Below, one piece after another: positions 7,787-16,539 of a stretch of 64,000 nt of DNA. This DNA comes from Alphaproteobacteria bacterium (lineage in GTDB: Bacteria; Pseudomonadota; Alphaproteobacteria; Rhodospirillales; WMHbin7). A program made the position numbers and the translations under genes. The DNA lies in assembly GCA_015231795.1 (NCBI GenBank), contig JADGAX010000007.1, forward strand, positions 62,001-126,000. Reading direction: 5' to 3'. A model generated the notes under the pieces. It saw only the letters and a list, made by a program, of their open reading frames with translations. It searched no databases and was not told the DNA's origin. Numbering within the stretch: position 1 is the first letter of the stretch; every line of letters starts with the position of its first letter.

Positions 7787-9934
7787 TTATTCGGCACTGG
7801 CTTGGAACTCGCCAAGCGTCTTCAAGGTGAAGCGGAAGAGAATATACTGCCCGCCGACGTAATCGCGGTCATAGGTGAACTTGTGCATATAATTGGCCGA
7901 CAAAGCGAAGCACTCATCCTCATAGACCAATTGCGTATTGTAGGAAAGCGGTTCGATGTCGTTGCCAAGATTGTACACTGTTCCGGCATTGGCGGACCAG
8001 TAACGTGTCAGCTTCGAGGATAAGGTCATATTCACCTGTTCGCGATCCGGGTAGCCGGTGACGCTGTTCTTGTCGACGAACACGTAATTCGCACTAAGGT
8101 TCAAGGCTTTTGGGCCTGCCTGAAAACCGACCTCGCTTCGTCTGGCTGCCAGTGAGTCCTTGTCTAATCGGAAGCGGTAGAGCATCTTGAAATTGCCCAT
8201 CGGGCTGACGTCAAAACGCCCTACATAGTCCGACAGATTGTCTTGCAAGCCAGAGTCTCTTGCATGTGTTTCGTCGACATGGGCGCGATAGCTCTGGCCC
8301 AACAAGGCTGTCATGGCGCCCGGCCGCTTGCCAAAGACGCTCCATTTGACGCCATAGGCAACGCGAGGACCGCCTTCCACGCGATCAAGTCCGGTAAATC
8401 GCTGGGGAAGGAAGATGTTGGTGTCGTCATACTCGAAATCGAGGCTGTCCTCATTGGGAATACGCGCAGGATTCATGCCGTTGGGGCTGACCGTGCCCAC
8501 GACGATCGGCTCCACCACGTCGGTAAAGCGTTCGCCATTGCGCACGAAAGGATAACGCCAATCCAGGGACAGCTGAGGAACGACGCGTCCGCTGAAACCG
8601 TTTTCTTCGCGGTTGTGAAGTTGGTAATCGGAAATGTGATAGCCGTCGCCGCGCAATTCCGCCGTCAACTTGTATTTGTCGCCTGCGGGAGCCGTATAGG
8701 GCAGGTTCCATGCCAGCCGCGAGGACATTCGCCGGGTGTCCGTTCCCTCGCCCCGGTAGATGTCGAGCATTCCAGCATCGAGGCTCCAATACTGGCCTTG
8801 CGATCCAGGCTCGCCCACGCGCCTTAGTTCGGCTACCGGCAGCACGACGGGAGCTTTGCCCGGATCATCGCTTTTCGACAATCCTTGATACAGATAGGAC
8901 TCCATCCTGGCGTAATTGCGGCCAGAGAAACCCTCGACATAGGGGTGCGTTTCCAACCAGCGGTCAGATCCTCTGAATCCATAGCGGCGCAGATAGGTGT
9001 CGTCGCTGGCACGCTCGACCAGATAGCCTGCTCGCCAAGTTTCATCGACATCGAACAGGCCGGTCGCCTTGATATGGCCGCGCACCGTATTTTTCGAATC
9101 ATAGGTCAGGCTGCCCTGGGTGTCGGTTTTCCCACTCATCAAGCGGTTGCGGTGTTCGCCGATCATGACCACGTTTTCCTTGCCCGTGGCCATCGTTGAA
9201 ATGGTGGCGTCCTGGTTGTTCGAGATTGCCCAATAATAGGGGACTGTCAGCGAGCCGCCCAACTGGCTGGAGCCGCCGAAACTGGGGGGCAGAAAGCCGC
9301 TGTGCCTTTTGACGCGCGGGTCGGCGTGTTCGAAATATGGCGTGTAGGCGACGGGGACGCCCGCGAATTCGAGCCATGCGTCCTTGTATTCGAAGGTCTT
9401 GTTTTTCTCGTCATTCGTCACCTTCATGGCCTTGACCTGCCAAAGAGGCGCTTTCTTCGGGTCGTCCTTGCAAGGTTCACAAGCCGAGTAGACGGCTTTT
9501 TCCATGACGTTCTTTTCGCCGGAAACGCGCGTGCTTTTGGCAGCGGCCAGACGCGTGCGGTTGGCCATCAGGACTCGCAGGTTCTTGCTTGTCGCTTCCT
9601 TCAAATCGCCGGACAGTTCGAAATAATCCGCAAAAAACACGTCGCCGGTGGGTTCCAAAAGGCTGACATTGCCCGAGGCCGAAATGATGTCCTGGCGGGT
9701 GTTGTAGGAAATCTGTTCCGCCAGCAGGACGCGGCCCTGATAGGAGACTTCGACATGCCCCCTGGCGGTCATGATGCCAAGTTCTTTGTCCTGGTTGACC
9801 TCGTCGGCAGAGAAGTAAACCTGTTCACTGTCAAAGTCGTTCTTCGCCGGTTTCTGTTCGGCGGCGCTCAGATGCGGCGCGGGCAAAAGAAGGGCTGCCA
9901 GCAAGACGAGGGCGGAAGCAAAACGGCGGCTCAT
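7787..9934 (-). CDS. lptD: LPS-assembly outer-membrane protein LptD
   Basis: 715 residues with an N-terminal signal peptide (ALVLLAALLLPAPHLSA), an OstA/LptA-like jellyroll domain (GIMTARGHVEVSYQGRVL; DIISASGNVSLLEPTG), then the large beta-barrel domain. Four cysteines occur (SACEPCKDD in the N-domain, one cysteine in YEDECFAL near the C-terminus), compatible with the disulphide-linked maturation known for LptD. The C-terminus ends in aromatic-rich strands (QYILFRFTLKTL). It inserts lipopolysaccharide into the outer leaflet with LptE. The start overlaps the lptF stop by 4 nt. Confidence 0.95.
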   Translation of the reverse strand: MSRRFASALVLLAALLLPAPHLSAAEQKPAKNDFDSEQVYFSADEVNQDKELGIMTARGHVEVSYQGRVLLAEQISYNTRQDIISASGNVSLLEPTGDVFFADYFELSGDLKEATSKNLRVLMANRTRLAAAKSTRVSGEKNVMEKAVYSACEPCKDDPKKAPLWQVKAMKVTNDEKNKTFEYKDAWLEFAGVPVAYTPYFEHADPRVKRHSGFLPPSFGGSSQLGGSLTVPYYWAISNNQDATISTMATGKENVVMIGEHRNRLMSGKTDTQGSLTYDSKNTVRGHIKATGLFDVDETWRAGYLVERASDDTYLRRYGFRGSDRWLETHPYVEGFSGRNYARMESYLYQGLSKSDDPGKAPVVLPVAELRRVGEPGSQGQYWSLDAGMLDIYRGEGTDTRRMSSRLAWNLPYTAPAGDKYKLTAELRGDGYHISDYQLHNREENGFSGRVVPQLSLDWRYPFVRNGERFTDVVEPIVVGTVSPNGMNPARIPNEDSLDFEYDDTNIFLPQRFTGLDRVEGGPRVAYGVKWSVFGKRPGAMTALLGQSYRAHVDETHARDSGLQDNLSDYVGRFDVSPMGNFKMLYRFRLDKDSLAARRSEVGFQAGPKALNLSANYVFVDKNSVTGYPDREQVNMTLSSKLTRYWSANAGTVYNLGNDIEPLSYNTQLVYEDECFALSANYMHKFTYDRDYVGGQYILFRFTLKTLGEFQASAE

Positions 9935-11049
9935 TTCGACGCCTCGCCGGTTTGGCCGCGCAGCCTGGGCAATCTGGGTTGTCCGATCAAAAGGCCAAGG
10001 CAGATCAAGATAGGCAGGACCGGCACCACATAGATCAAGGGGATCAAGGTCAGGGACTTCACGACAAGCCCAGCAACGCCCAATTGTGCAGCTTCGACGG
10101 CAATCATCAAAGCAATGGCCAGCACGACCTTGCCCGACATGCCATGGCGTGAGAAGGAGCCGGAAAGCAAGCAGACCAGGGCGACGAAGGCGAAGGCGAG
10201 GTGGTAAAGCGGGCTGGAAAGCCTGTGATGCGCTTCTACCCGGAAACGGGCGAAATCCACTGGCCCCACCTCTTGCGCATTGACGGAAAACAGTTCGCCC
10301 AATGGCCGTTCGCGGGCATCGCGAAAACGTGGATCATTGTTTTCCAGGTTGGTCATTTCCACGGTGTAGCTGTCGAAATACAACAGCGAAAGCTGACCGC
10401 TGTTGTGGATCAGTTCCTGACGATTGCCGTTGATCAGAAGAACGCGAGGTCCGCCGTCCGAACGCACCAAAGCGCCGCGTTCGGCCATCATGGTGACGTC
10501 TCTGTCTTTCTTGCGCGTGTCATGGACCAGAACGTCCAGCAGTTCGCCTTCGCCGGTGCGCGAGCGCACATAGACGGTTACGCCGTCTACGATGTTGTTG
10601 AATGTGCCTTCCTGTAAAAGAACGCGCGAGATGTCGTTACGGATTTCCCATTGCATTTCGCGGAAGGTCTTGACCGACGCCGGACCCAGCTCGATGGTCA
10701 GAAGATAGCCGAACAAGGTCAGCCCGCCCGCCACCAGCAAGGCTGGCCGGGCCAGCGCCATCTGGCTTAGGCCTGCCGAACGCATCACCACCATCTCGCG
10801 GTCGGCATCCAGCCGGTTGTAGGTGAACAGCAACACCGCGAACAAGGCGATGGGGGTGATCATGGTCAGGAAGTTGGGCATCAAAAGCATGGTCAGATAC
10901 AAAAAGCCGCCAATCGAGAGGCCCTTGTTAATGATCAGTTCGACCAGACGCAAGGACTGGCTTAGCCATATCACGCAAGTCAGTCCTATCGTCACCAGGA
11001 TGGTGCCGATGAGAATCTGGCGCAAAATGTACAGCGTGATCCGTCCCAA
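9931..11049 (-). CDS. lptF: LPS export ABC transporter permease LptF (YjgP/YjgQ family)
   Basis: An inner-membrane subunit of the LptBFGC extractor. Transmembrane segments at the N-terminus (TLYILRQILIGTILVTIGL), the conserved NRLDADREMVVMRSAGLS cytoplasmic loop, a large periplasmic jellyroll (VYVRSRTGEGELLDVLVHD) and three C-terminal helices fit LptF rather than LptG. I prefer a TTG start at 11049, because an AGGGGA ribosome site lies ~8 bases upstream and the protein then begins with the family's GRITLYILRQ. A GTG at 11106 gives a 391-residue version but lacks a Shine-Dalgarno. No lptG lies between this gene and lptD. Confidence 0.9.
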   Translation of the reverse strand: MGRITLYILRQILIGTILVTIGLTCVIWLSQSLRLVELIINKGLSIGGFLYLTMLLMPNFLTMITPIALFAVLLFTYNRLDADREMVVMRSAGLSQMALARPALLVAGGLTLFGYLLTIELGPASVKTFREMQWEIRNDISRVLLQEGTFNNIVDGVTVYVRSRTGEGELLDVLVHDTRKKDRDVTMMAERGALVRSDGGPRVLLINGNRQELIHNSGQLSLLYFDSYTVEMTNLENNDPRFRDARERPLGELFSVNAQEVGPVDFARFRVEAHHRLSSPLYHLAFAFVALVCLLSGSFSRHGMSGKVVLAIALMIAVEAAQLGVAGLVVKSLTLIPLIYVVPVLPILICLGLLIGQPRLPRLRGQTGEASK

Positions 11050-11207
11050 CGGCCACTTCCCCTGTGGAAAACTTTTTGGAATGAGACCTGTAAACCATCC
11101 GGCCACGGGCTGTAAAGCATTGAGACGGTGATGTTTCGCTTCTCGATTGGGGCAATTTTTCCTGCTAGACTGCGCGCCTGTTGCTCCCCCACGAGGACTA
11201 GTAGTTC

Positions 11208-12002
11208 ATGCCCCCTCATACCCCGATAGCTGGGAAAACCCCCTCCGCGCCGCTGTTGGAATTATCTGAGATCGCTCTGGCAGCGGGGCAGGCCATCCTT
11301 GCCATTTATTCTTCCGATTTTGCCGTTCGCCAGAAATCCGACGAATCGCCGGTCACGGAGGCCGATGAGGCTGCTGAAAGGTTAATTTTGGAATCTTTAA
11401 AGAAGACGGATCCCAAGACCCTCATCATTTCCGAGGAAGCCGCCGAGGCAGGCTACATGCCCGACCGGCAGGGACAGCGATTCTGGCTGGTCGATCCTTT
11501 GGACGGCACCAAGGAATTCGTCAAGCGCTCTGGGGAGTTCACGGTCAATATCGGCTTGATAGAAAATGGAAGTCCGGTCCTGGGCGTGGTGTTCGCGCCG
11601 GTTCTGGATCTGTTGTTTGTTGGCGGAACCGAGGGCGCTTGGAAAAAGGAGGGTTCAGGCCCCTGGCAATCCATTGCTTGCCGCCATCCTCCGGCTGACG
11701 GCTTGAGCGTGGTGGCCAGCCGGTCGCATGGCGATCCTGAGAAAATCCATGCCTATTTGGCCGGGCGAAAGATCGCTGGGCTGGTCAAGGCTGGCAGTTC
11801 CCTGAAAATCTGTCGCGTCGCGGAAGGGTCGGCGGATGTCTATCCACGCTTCGGTCCGACCAGCGAGTGGGACACCGCCGCCGGACATGCCGTCCTGCTG
11901 GGGGCCGGGGGACGCCTGGAAACCCTGGATGGCCAGCCCTTGCGCTATGGCAAGGAAAGCATCCTCAATCCCGATTTCGTGGCTTGGGGACTAAGGGATT
12001 AG
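11208..12002 (+). CDS. cysQ: 3'(2'),5'-bisphosphate nucleotidase CysQ
   Basis: 264 residues of the inositol monophosphatase superfamily. Metal-binding motifs are present: SPVTEADEAAE, the EE pair in IISEEAAEAG, WLVDPLDGTKEFVKRSGEFT (DPxDGT motif), and the C-terminal TSEWDTAAGHAVLLGAGG (WD motif). It hydrolyses 3'-phosphoadenosine 5'-phosphate left over from sulfate assimilation and related transfers. It is transcribed divergently from lptF and lies 3 bp before the next gene, so the two probably form an operon. Confidence 0.93.
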   Translation: MPPHTPIAGKTPSAPLLELSEIALAAGQAILAIYSSDFAVRQKSDESPVTEADEAAERLILESLKKTDPKTLIISEEAAEAGYMPDRQGQRFWLVDPLDGTKEFVKRSGEFTVNIGLIENGSPVLGVVFAPVLDLLFVGGTEGAWKKEGSGPWQSIACRHPPADGLSVVASRSHGDPEKIHAYLAGRKIAGLVKAGSSLKICRVAEGSADVYPRFGPTSEWDTAAGHAVLLGAGGRLETLDGQPLRYGKESILNPDFVAWGLRD

Positions 12003-12005
12003 GCG

Positions 12006-12950
12006 ATGCCTCGTCTTCTGCCCGCCACGCCCGAGAATCTGGCCGAAGCCGTCGCCGTGTTGCGAGAAGGCGGACTGGTCGCTTTCCCAACCGAAACGGT
12101 TTACGGTCTGGGCGCCGATGCGTCCAATGATCAGGCGGTGGCGCGCATTTTCGCAGCCAAGGGACGCCCCAGTTTCAACCCACTAATCTCGCATGTCGCC
12201 GATATCGAATCTGCGGAACGGATCGCTTGTTTCGACGACCGTTCCAGGAAGCTGGCCCAACGCTTCTGGCCGGGGCCATTGACCTTGGTGTTGCCGCGCA
12301 AACCGGAAGGACGGGTCTCGCTTCTGGCCACCGCCGGGTTGGATACGCTGGCCGTCAGAATTCCCAATCATCTTGCCGCGCTAAACCTGCTGCGGGCGTT
12401 CAATGGTCCCATCGCCGCCCCCAGCGCCAATCCGTCGGGCAAACTCAGTCCGACCAGGGCGGATCATGTAGTTCAGGGCTTGGGTAAGAAGGCGCAGTTG
12501 GTGTTGGATGGCGGGCCGTGCCAAGTCGGGTTGGAAAGCACGGTTCTTTCGCTGGTTCATGATGTTCCCTGCCTGCTGCGCCCAGGTGGCGTCTCTTTGG
12601 AGAGCCTGAGAGAAGTTTTGGGGCGGGTTGAGGTCGTTTCGGAAGGCGGGGCGATCCAGTCGCCCGGCCAGATGGAAAGCCATTATGCGCCGCAAGCTAG
12701 GTTGCGGTTGAACGCAGACCAGCCCATGCCGGGCGAGGTTCTGCTGGGGTTTGGCCCAAATGCTCCGGGTGAGGCCGCCCTTAATCTAAGCCCGGCGGGC
12801 GATCCGATCGAGGCGGCGGCGCATCTGTTCGCCTATTTGCGCGAATTGGACCGGCCAGGAGTCATGACAATTGCCGTCATGCCCATTCCGCATCATGGGT
12901 TGGGATTGGCCATCAATGATCGTTTGAAGCGGGCGTCGGCGGACAGGTAG
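12006..12950 (+). CDS. L-threonylcarbamoyladenylate synthase, Sua5/YrdC type
   Basis: 314 residues with a YrdC/TsaC domain in the first ~200 (GLVAFPTETVYGLGADA; SFNPLISHV; FWPGPLTLVLPRK; APSANPSGKLSPT) and an additional C-terminal Sua5 domain (SPGQMESHYAPQARLRL). It forms threonylcarbamoyl-AMP from threonine, bicarbonate and ATP, the first step in making t6A37 on ANN-decoding tRNAs. The C-terminal extension distinguishes it from the short E. coli TsaC. Confidence 0.95.
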   Translation: MPRLLPATPENLAEAVAVLREGGLVAFPTETVYGLGADASNDQAVARIFAAKGRPSFNPLISHVADIESAERIACFDDRSRKLAQRFWPGPLTLVLPRKPEGRVSLLATAGLDTLAVRIPNHLAALNLLRAFNGPIAAPSANPSGKLSPTRADHVVQGLGKKAQLVLDGGPCQVGLESTVLSLVHDVPCLLRPGGVSLESLREVLGRVEVVSEGGAIQSPGQMESHYAPQARLRLNADQPMPGEVLLGFGPNAPGEAALNLSPAGDPIEAAAHLFAYLRELDRPGVMTIAVMPIPHHGLGLAINDRLKRASADR

Positions 12951-12955
12951 AGTAC

Positions 12956-13381
12956 CTACTCGCCCCTGTCCCTGGGCGAGCCACGCAGCGATTTGGTCGT
13001 CGAACGTTTGCCTTTATCGTCCAGGCGGCGGCGTTTCGAAGCGAGAGTTGGGCGGGTTGGGCGGCGCGGCACCGGCGGCGGCACGGCTTGGCGGATCAGG
13101 TCGATCAGGCGCTCAAGCCCATCTTGGCGATTGCGCTCCTGCGTGCGGTGACGCTGGGCCGTGATGACCAGAACGCCCTCTTGCGTCATCCGTCGGCCGG
13201 CCAGTTTTTCCAACCGCTCCTTGACGTCTTCGGGCAAAGACGGTGAGCCGCGCACGTCGAAACGCAATTGGACGGCGGTGGACAGCTTGTTCACGTTCTG
13301 CCCGCCAGGACCGCTTGAACGCACGAACTGCTCTTCGATTTCCTTTTCGTCGATGGCGATTCTGTGGGTGATGCGGATCAT
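12956..13381 (-). CDS. arfB: Alternative ribosome-rescue peptidyl-tRNA hydrolase ArfB
   Basis: 141 residues with the catalytic GGQ loop (RSSGPGGQNVNKLSTAVQLR) and a basic C-terminal tail (TLASKRRRLDDKGKRSTTK) that in this family enters the empty mRNA channel of stalled ribosomes. Release factor 1/2 codon-recognition domains are absent, which separates it from PrfA/PrfB. It is convergent with the Sua5-type gene (5 bp between stops) and lies just downstream of gmk. Confidence 0.95.
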   Translation of the reverse strand: MIRITHRIAIDEKEIEEQFVRSSGPGGQNVNKLSTAVQLRFDVRGSPSLPEDVKERLEKLAGRRMTQEGVLVITAQRHRTQERNRQDGLERLIDLIRQAVPPPVPRRPTRPTLASKRRRLDDKGKRSTTKSLRGSPRDRGE

Positions 13382-13391
13382 GGAGGCGCCG

Positions 13392-14027
13392 TCAAGCGCC
13401 GCGCAGCTTGTTGACGAAATCGGCCAGCCCCACTTGGCGAACGCGCTTTAAGCGCTCGGCGCTTAGGATGGCCTTGACGGCGGCAATGCTGACGGCCAGA
13501 TCGCGATTGACGATCACGTAATCATATTCCGGCCAGTGGCTCATCTCGTCGGCTGCCTTGCTCATGCGCTTTTGCACGACCTCTTCGGAATCCTGGCCAC
13601 GCCCCTTCAGGCGTTTTTCCAGTTCCTCGACCGAAGGGGGCAGCACAAACACAGTGACCAAGTCGTCGCGCGCATTGGCGGCTACTTGCTGCGTGCCCTG
13701 CCAGTCGATGTCGAACAAGACATCCTTGCCCGAGGTCAGCGCTGCTTCGACCGGCGCCCTGGGCGTGCCGTAGTAATTGTCGAACACTTTGGCATGTTCG
13801 AGAAACTCGCCGTTTCCGATCATGCCCTTCATGCGTTCAAGGTCGATGAAATGGTAATCCTTGCCGTCCACCTCGCCAGGGCGGGCCGCGCGCGTGGTCG
13901 CCGAAACCGACATCGCCAATTGCGGTTCTGTTTCCAGCAGGGCTTTGGCGATCGAGGATTTTCCCGCTCCTGATGGCGACGAGAGAACCAGCATCAGGCC
14001 CCGGCGGTTGATTGCGGCATCGTTCAT
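13392..14027 (-). CDS. gmk: Guanylate kinase
   Basis: 211 residues. The P-loop SSPSGAGKSSIAK, the guanylate-binding region (SVSATTRAARPGEVDGKDYH), FLEHAKVFDNYYGTPR and the lid segment are all present at normal spacing. It phosphorylates GMP to GDP for nucleotide supply and (p)ppGpp metabolism. It lies 9 bp downstream of yicC, the usual alphaproteobacterial and enterobacterial pairing. Confidence 0.97.
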   Translation of the reverse strand: MNDAAINRRGLMLVLSSPSGAGKSSIAKALLETEPQLAMSVSATTRAARPGEVDGKDYHFIDLERMKGMIGNGEFLEHAKVFDNYYGTPRAPVEAALTSGKDVLFDIDWQGTQQVAANARDDLVTVFVLPPSVEELEKRLKGRGQDSEEVVQKRMSKAADEMSHWPEYDYVIVNRDLAVSIAAVKAILSAERLKRVRQVGLADFVNKLRGA

Positions 14028-14036
14028 GGATGGCCC

Positions 14037-14927
14037 CTATTCGATGTTTTGCACTTGCTCGCGGAATTGTTCGATCACGGCCTTCAGCGCCAGTCCGATG
14101 CGCGTCAACTCGACATCCGACGATTTCGAGCACAGCGTGTTCGATTCCCGGTTGAATTCCTGGCACAAGAAATCCAGCCGCCGCCCCACGGGATCGGTTG
14201 CTTTCAGCATGTCGCGGGCCGCCTGCACATGGGCGTCCAGCCGGTCAAGCTCTTCCCTGACGTCGCCCTTGGCGATCAGCAGGGCCAGTTCCTGGGCCAA
14301 GCGTTCTTCGGAGACCGGCGGCTGGGAATTCAACAACTCGTCCAGCTTGGATTTAAATCCGGTCCTGATGGCTTCGGGGCGCAGGGCTGCCGTCTCTCGA
14401 GCCGCCTTGGACAAGCGCTCGATCTCGTTCAATTCCAAGGTCAGGATCTCCGCCATCCTGGCTCCTTCGTCCTTACGCATGGCGGCTAGGCCAAAAAGCG
14501 CTTCGTCCAGCGAGGCCAACAGCAGGGCATCGCGTTCCTTAAGTCCCGCCTCGTCCAGGCTGGCTTCGTCGGCGGTTTCGATAACGCCGCGCAGTCCCAT
14601 CACGCTTTCAGCGCTGGGGGTGGGCAGGCCGTGTTCGCGGGCCAGATCCATGGCCAGGGTCAGATAACTGTCAAGCAGCGCCCGGTTCACCGAGGGTGCC
14701 GTGGACTGGCTCTGCCTCGTGACGTTCAAGGAGAGGTTGATATTGCCCCTTTTGGCCCCTTTGGCCACCTTGTCGCGGGCGGGAAGTTCCAAGGAATCGT
14801 GGCCGGGCGGCAGGCGCAGGCGAACTTCCAAGCCCTTGCCGTTGACGCTTTTGGCCTCCCAGATCCAGGAGAACTGGGGGCAGGCGCCCTGCGAACGGGC
14901 GTATCCGGTCATGCTGATGATCGACAT
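14037..14927 (-). CDS. yicC: YicC family endoribonuclease
   Basis: 296 residues starting at the ATG at 14927, where the canonical N-terminus MSIISMTGYARSQG appears; in-frame sequence further upstream has no family resemblance. The conserved WEAKSVNGKGLEVRLRLP and the C-terminal DUF1732 block (DPVGRRLDFLCQEFNRE SNTLCSKS) are intact. YicC proteins are stress-associated ribonucleases that act on small RNAs. It is co-oriented with gmk. Confidence 0.93.
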   Translation of the reverse strand: MSIISMTGYARSQGACPQFSWIWEAKSVNGKGLEVRLRLPPGHDSLELPARDKVAKGAKRGNINLSLNVTRQSQSTAPSVNRALLDSYLTLAMDLAREHGLPTPSAESVMGLRGVIETADEASLDEAGLKERDALLLASLDEALFGLAAMRKDEGARMAEILTLELNEIERLSKAARETAALRPEAIRTGFKSKLDELLNSQPPVSEERLAQELALLIAKGDVREELDRLDAHVQAARDMLKATDPVGRRLDFLCQEFNRESNTLCSKSSDVELTRIGLALKAVIEQFREQVQNIE

Positions 14928-15011
14928 GCGCCTTTTCTGGCCGTTCCCGATTGATCTGGCAAGCGAAAAGCGCTTGTTGCTTGGAAGGACCCGATAAGCT
15001 ATCCCAGAAAA

Positions 15012-15431
15012 ATGAACAGGAAAGAGGAACGCGAGCGCAGGAAACGCGGGTTGGTCGGCGTGACCGTCTGGGTGCCTGCCCACAAGACCGAAGCGGTGCG
15101 CCGGATGGTCAGCCGCATGGAACGCCGTCACCCGGTAAGACGGGCCGAGGTCCTTGATCGCCTAAGTAATGCCCAAGATGAGTTGGCCCGCTTTGGAGTT
15201 GCGGGACTGTCGCTGTTCGGCTCGGTCGGCAGGGACGAGGCGTCGCCCAAATCGGACATCGACCTGCTGGTCGAGTTCAAGCCCGGCCGTCCATCGGGCA
15301 TGTTCGAGCTGATCGATTTGAAGCGTTGGCTGGAGGGGCATTTAGGCCATCCGGCGGACATCGTTACCCCCACCAGCTTGAAGCCGCGTCTGAAAGGACG
15401 CATCTTAAAGGAAGCGATTAGGATATTTTGA
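15012..15431 (+). CDS. mntA: MNT-type nucleotidyltransferase antitoxin with basic N-terminal extension
   Basis: 139 residues. The C-terminal ~85 residues are a minimal nucleotidyltransferase with the GS-x10-DxD active site (GSVGRDEASPKSDIDLLVEF). In characterised HEPN/MNT pairs this enzyme AMPylates and silences the HEPN toxin. The first ~45 residues are strongly basic and contain a VTVWVPAHKTEAVRRMV segment that looks like a ribbon-helix-helix or other DNA-binding strand-helix unit, which is unusual for MntA. It overlaps the HepT-like gene by 1 nt. There is no strong upstream Shine-Dalgarno. Confidence 0.85.
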   Translation: MNRKEERERRKRGLVGVTVWVPAHKTEAVRRMVSRMERRHPVRRAEVLDRLSNAQDELARFGVAGLSLFGSVGRDEASPKSDIDLLVEFKPGRPSGMFELIDLKRWLEGHLGHPADIVTPTSLKPRLKGRILKEAIRIF

Positions 15432-15784
15432 TGACAATCAAGGATTGGCGGGTCAGTCTGGCGGATATTTCCGAAGCGGTGGATCGCATCCACCGTTATA
15501 TCAAGGGAATGGACATGGACGCCTTCTGCGAGGACGAGCGCACGCAAGATGCCGTGGCGCGCAACCTGGAAATCATGGGCGAGGCGGTGCGCCATCTTCC
15601 CCAGGAGATTACTCATCGCTACCCGGATGTGCCCTGGTCTAAACTGGCGGAAATGCGCAATATCCTGGTTCACGAATATCATTCGGTGGCATCTGAAATT
15701 TTATGGCGCACGCTGCTGAACGACGTTTTGCCTTTGGGGAACCGTCTGCGAGCCGTCTTGACAGCCGAGGATAGGGGATCATGA
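15431..15784 (+). CDS. hepT: HepT-like HEPN ribonuclease toxin (DUF86)
   Basis: 117 residues, all-helical, with the HEPN signature R-x4-H in MRNILVHEYHSV near the C-terminal third, and the NLEIMGEAVRHL helix of DUF86. HEPN toxins of this class cleave RNA, often tRNA ends, and are held inactive by the partner MNT enzyme. The stop overlaps the start of the SDR gene (ATGA), so the module is translationally linked to the downstream metabolic operon. Confidence 0.9.
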   Translation: MTIKDWRVSLADISEAVDRIHRYIKGMDMDAFCEDERTQDAVARNLEIMGEAVRHLPQEITHRYPDVPWSKLAEMRNILVHEYHSVASEILWRTLLNDVLPLGNRLRAVLTAEDRGS

Positions 15785-16539
15785 AAGAGCCTAGGAATAT
15801 CCTGATTACAGGCGCTTCCAGCGGTCTTGGGGCTGCGCTGGCCCTCAGCTACGCCCATTCGGGGGTTACGCTGTTCCTGAGTGGTCGTAATGCCGAGCGC
15901 TTGGAAAAGGTCGCTTCTGATTGTCGTGGGCGAGGGGCCAGGGTCGAACGCGCCGTGGTCAATGTCGTCGATGAAGATACGATGGCGACCTGGATCGAGG
16001 CGGCCGATACGTCGCGGCCTCTCGATCTGGTGATCGCCAACGCGGGAATTTCCGCGGGCAGCCACAAGGGCAAAGAAGAGACCTGCGACCAGATCCGCGC
16101 CGTCTTCGCCACCAATGTCGATGGCGTTCTGAACACCATCCTGCCCATCCTGCCCCGCATGAGGGAACGCAAGCGGGGGCAGATCGCCATCATGTCGTCG
16201 CTGGCCAGCTTTCGAGGATTTGCTGAATCGCCCGCCTATTGCGCCAGCAAGGCCGCCGAACGCGTGCTGGGTGAGGGTATGCGTCTGCGCCTGAAGCCGC
16301 ATGGCGTGCAAGTGTCGGTGATTTGTCCCGGCTTCGTCAAAACGCCTATGACCGAGCGCAACAACTTCACTATGCCCTTCTTGATGAATCCCGAACGCGC
16401 CGCCCAGGTGATCAAGCTGGGGCTGGCACTTGACAAGGGCCGGATCAGCTTTCCGATGCCCCTGGCCTTCGGCGTATGGCTTCTCTCCTTTTTGCCGGTG
16501 GGCCTTTCCGACGTTTTGCTGGGAATTCGCCAGCGATGA
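15781..16539 (+). CDS. SDR family NAD(P)-dependent oxidoreductase
   Basis: 252 residues of the classical short-chain dehydrogenase fold: cofactor loop TGASSGLGAAL, NAG motif (VIANAGIS), catalytic Ser in IMSSLASF and YCASK (Tyr-x3-Lys), then the PGFVKTPM segment. The C-terminus is hydrophobic (AFGVWLLSFLPVGLSDVLLG), suggesting membrane contact and therefore a lipid-like substrate. It is coupled by a 4-nt overlap to the following glycosyltransferase. Confidence 0.88.
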   Translation: MKEPRNILITGASSGLGAALALSYAHSGVTLFLSGRNAERLEKVASDCRGRGARVERAVVNVVDEDTMATWIEAADTSRPLDLVIANAGISAGSHKGKEETCDQIRAVFATNVDGVLNTILPILPRMRERKRGQIAIMSSLASFRGFAESPAYCASKAAERVLGEGMRLRLKPHGVQVSVICPGFVKTPMTERNNFTMPFLMNPERAAQVIKLGLALDKGRISFPMPLAFGVWLLSFLPVGLSDVLLGIRQR

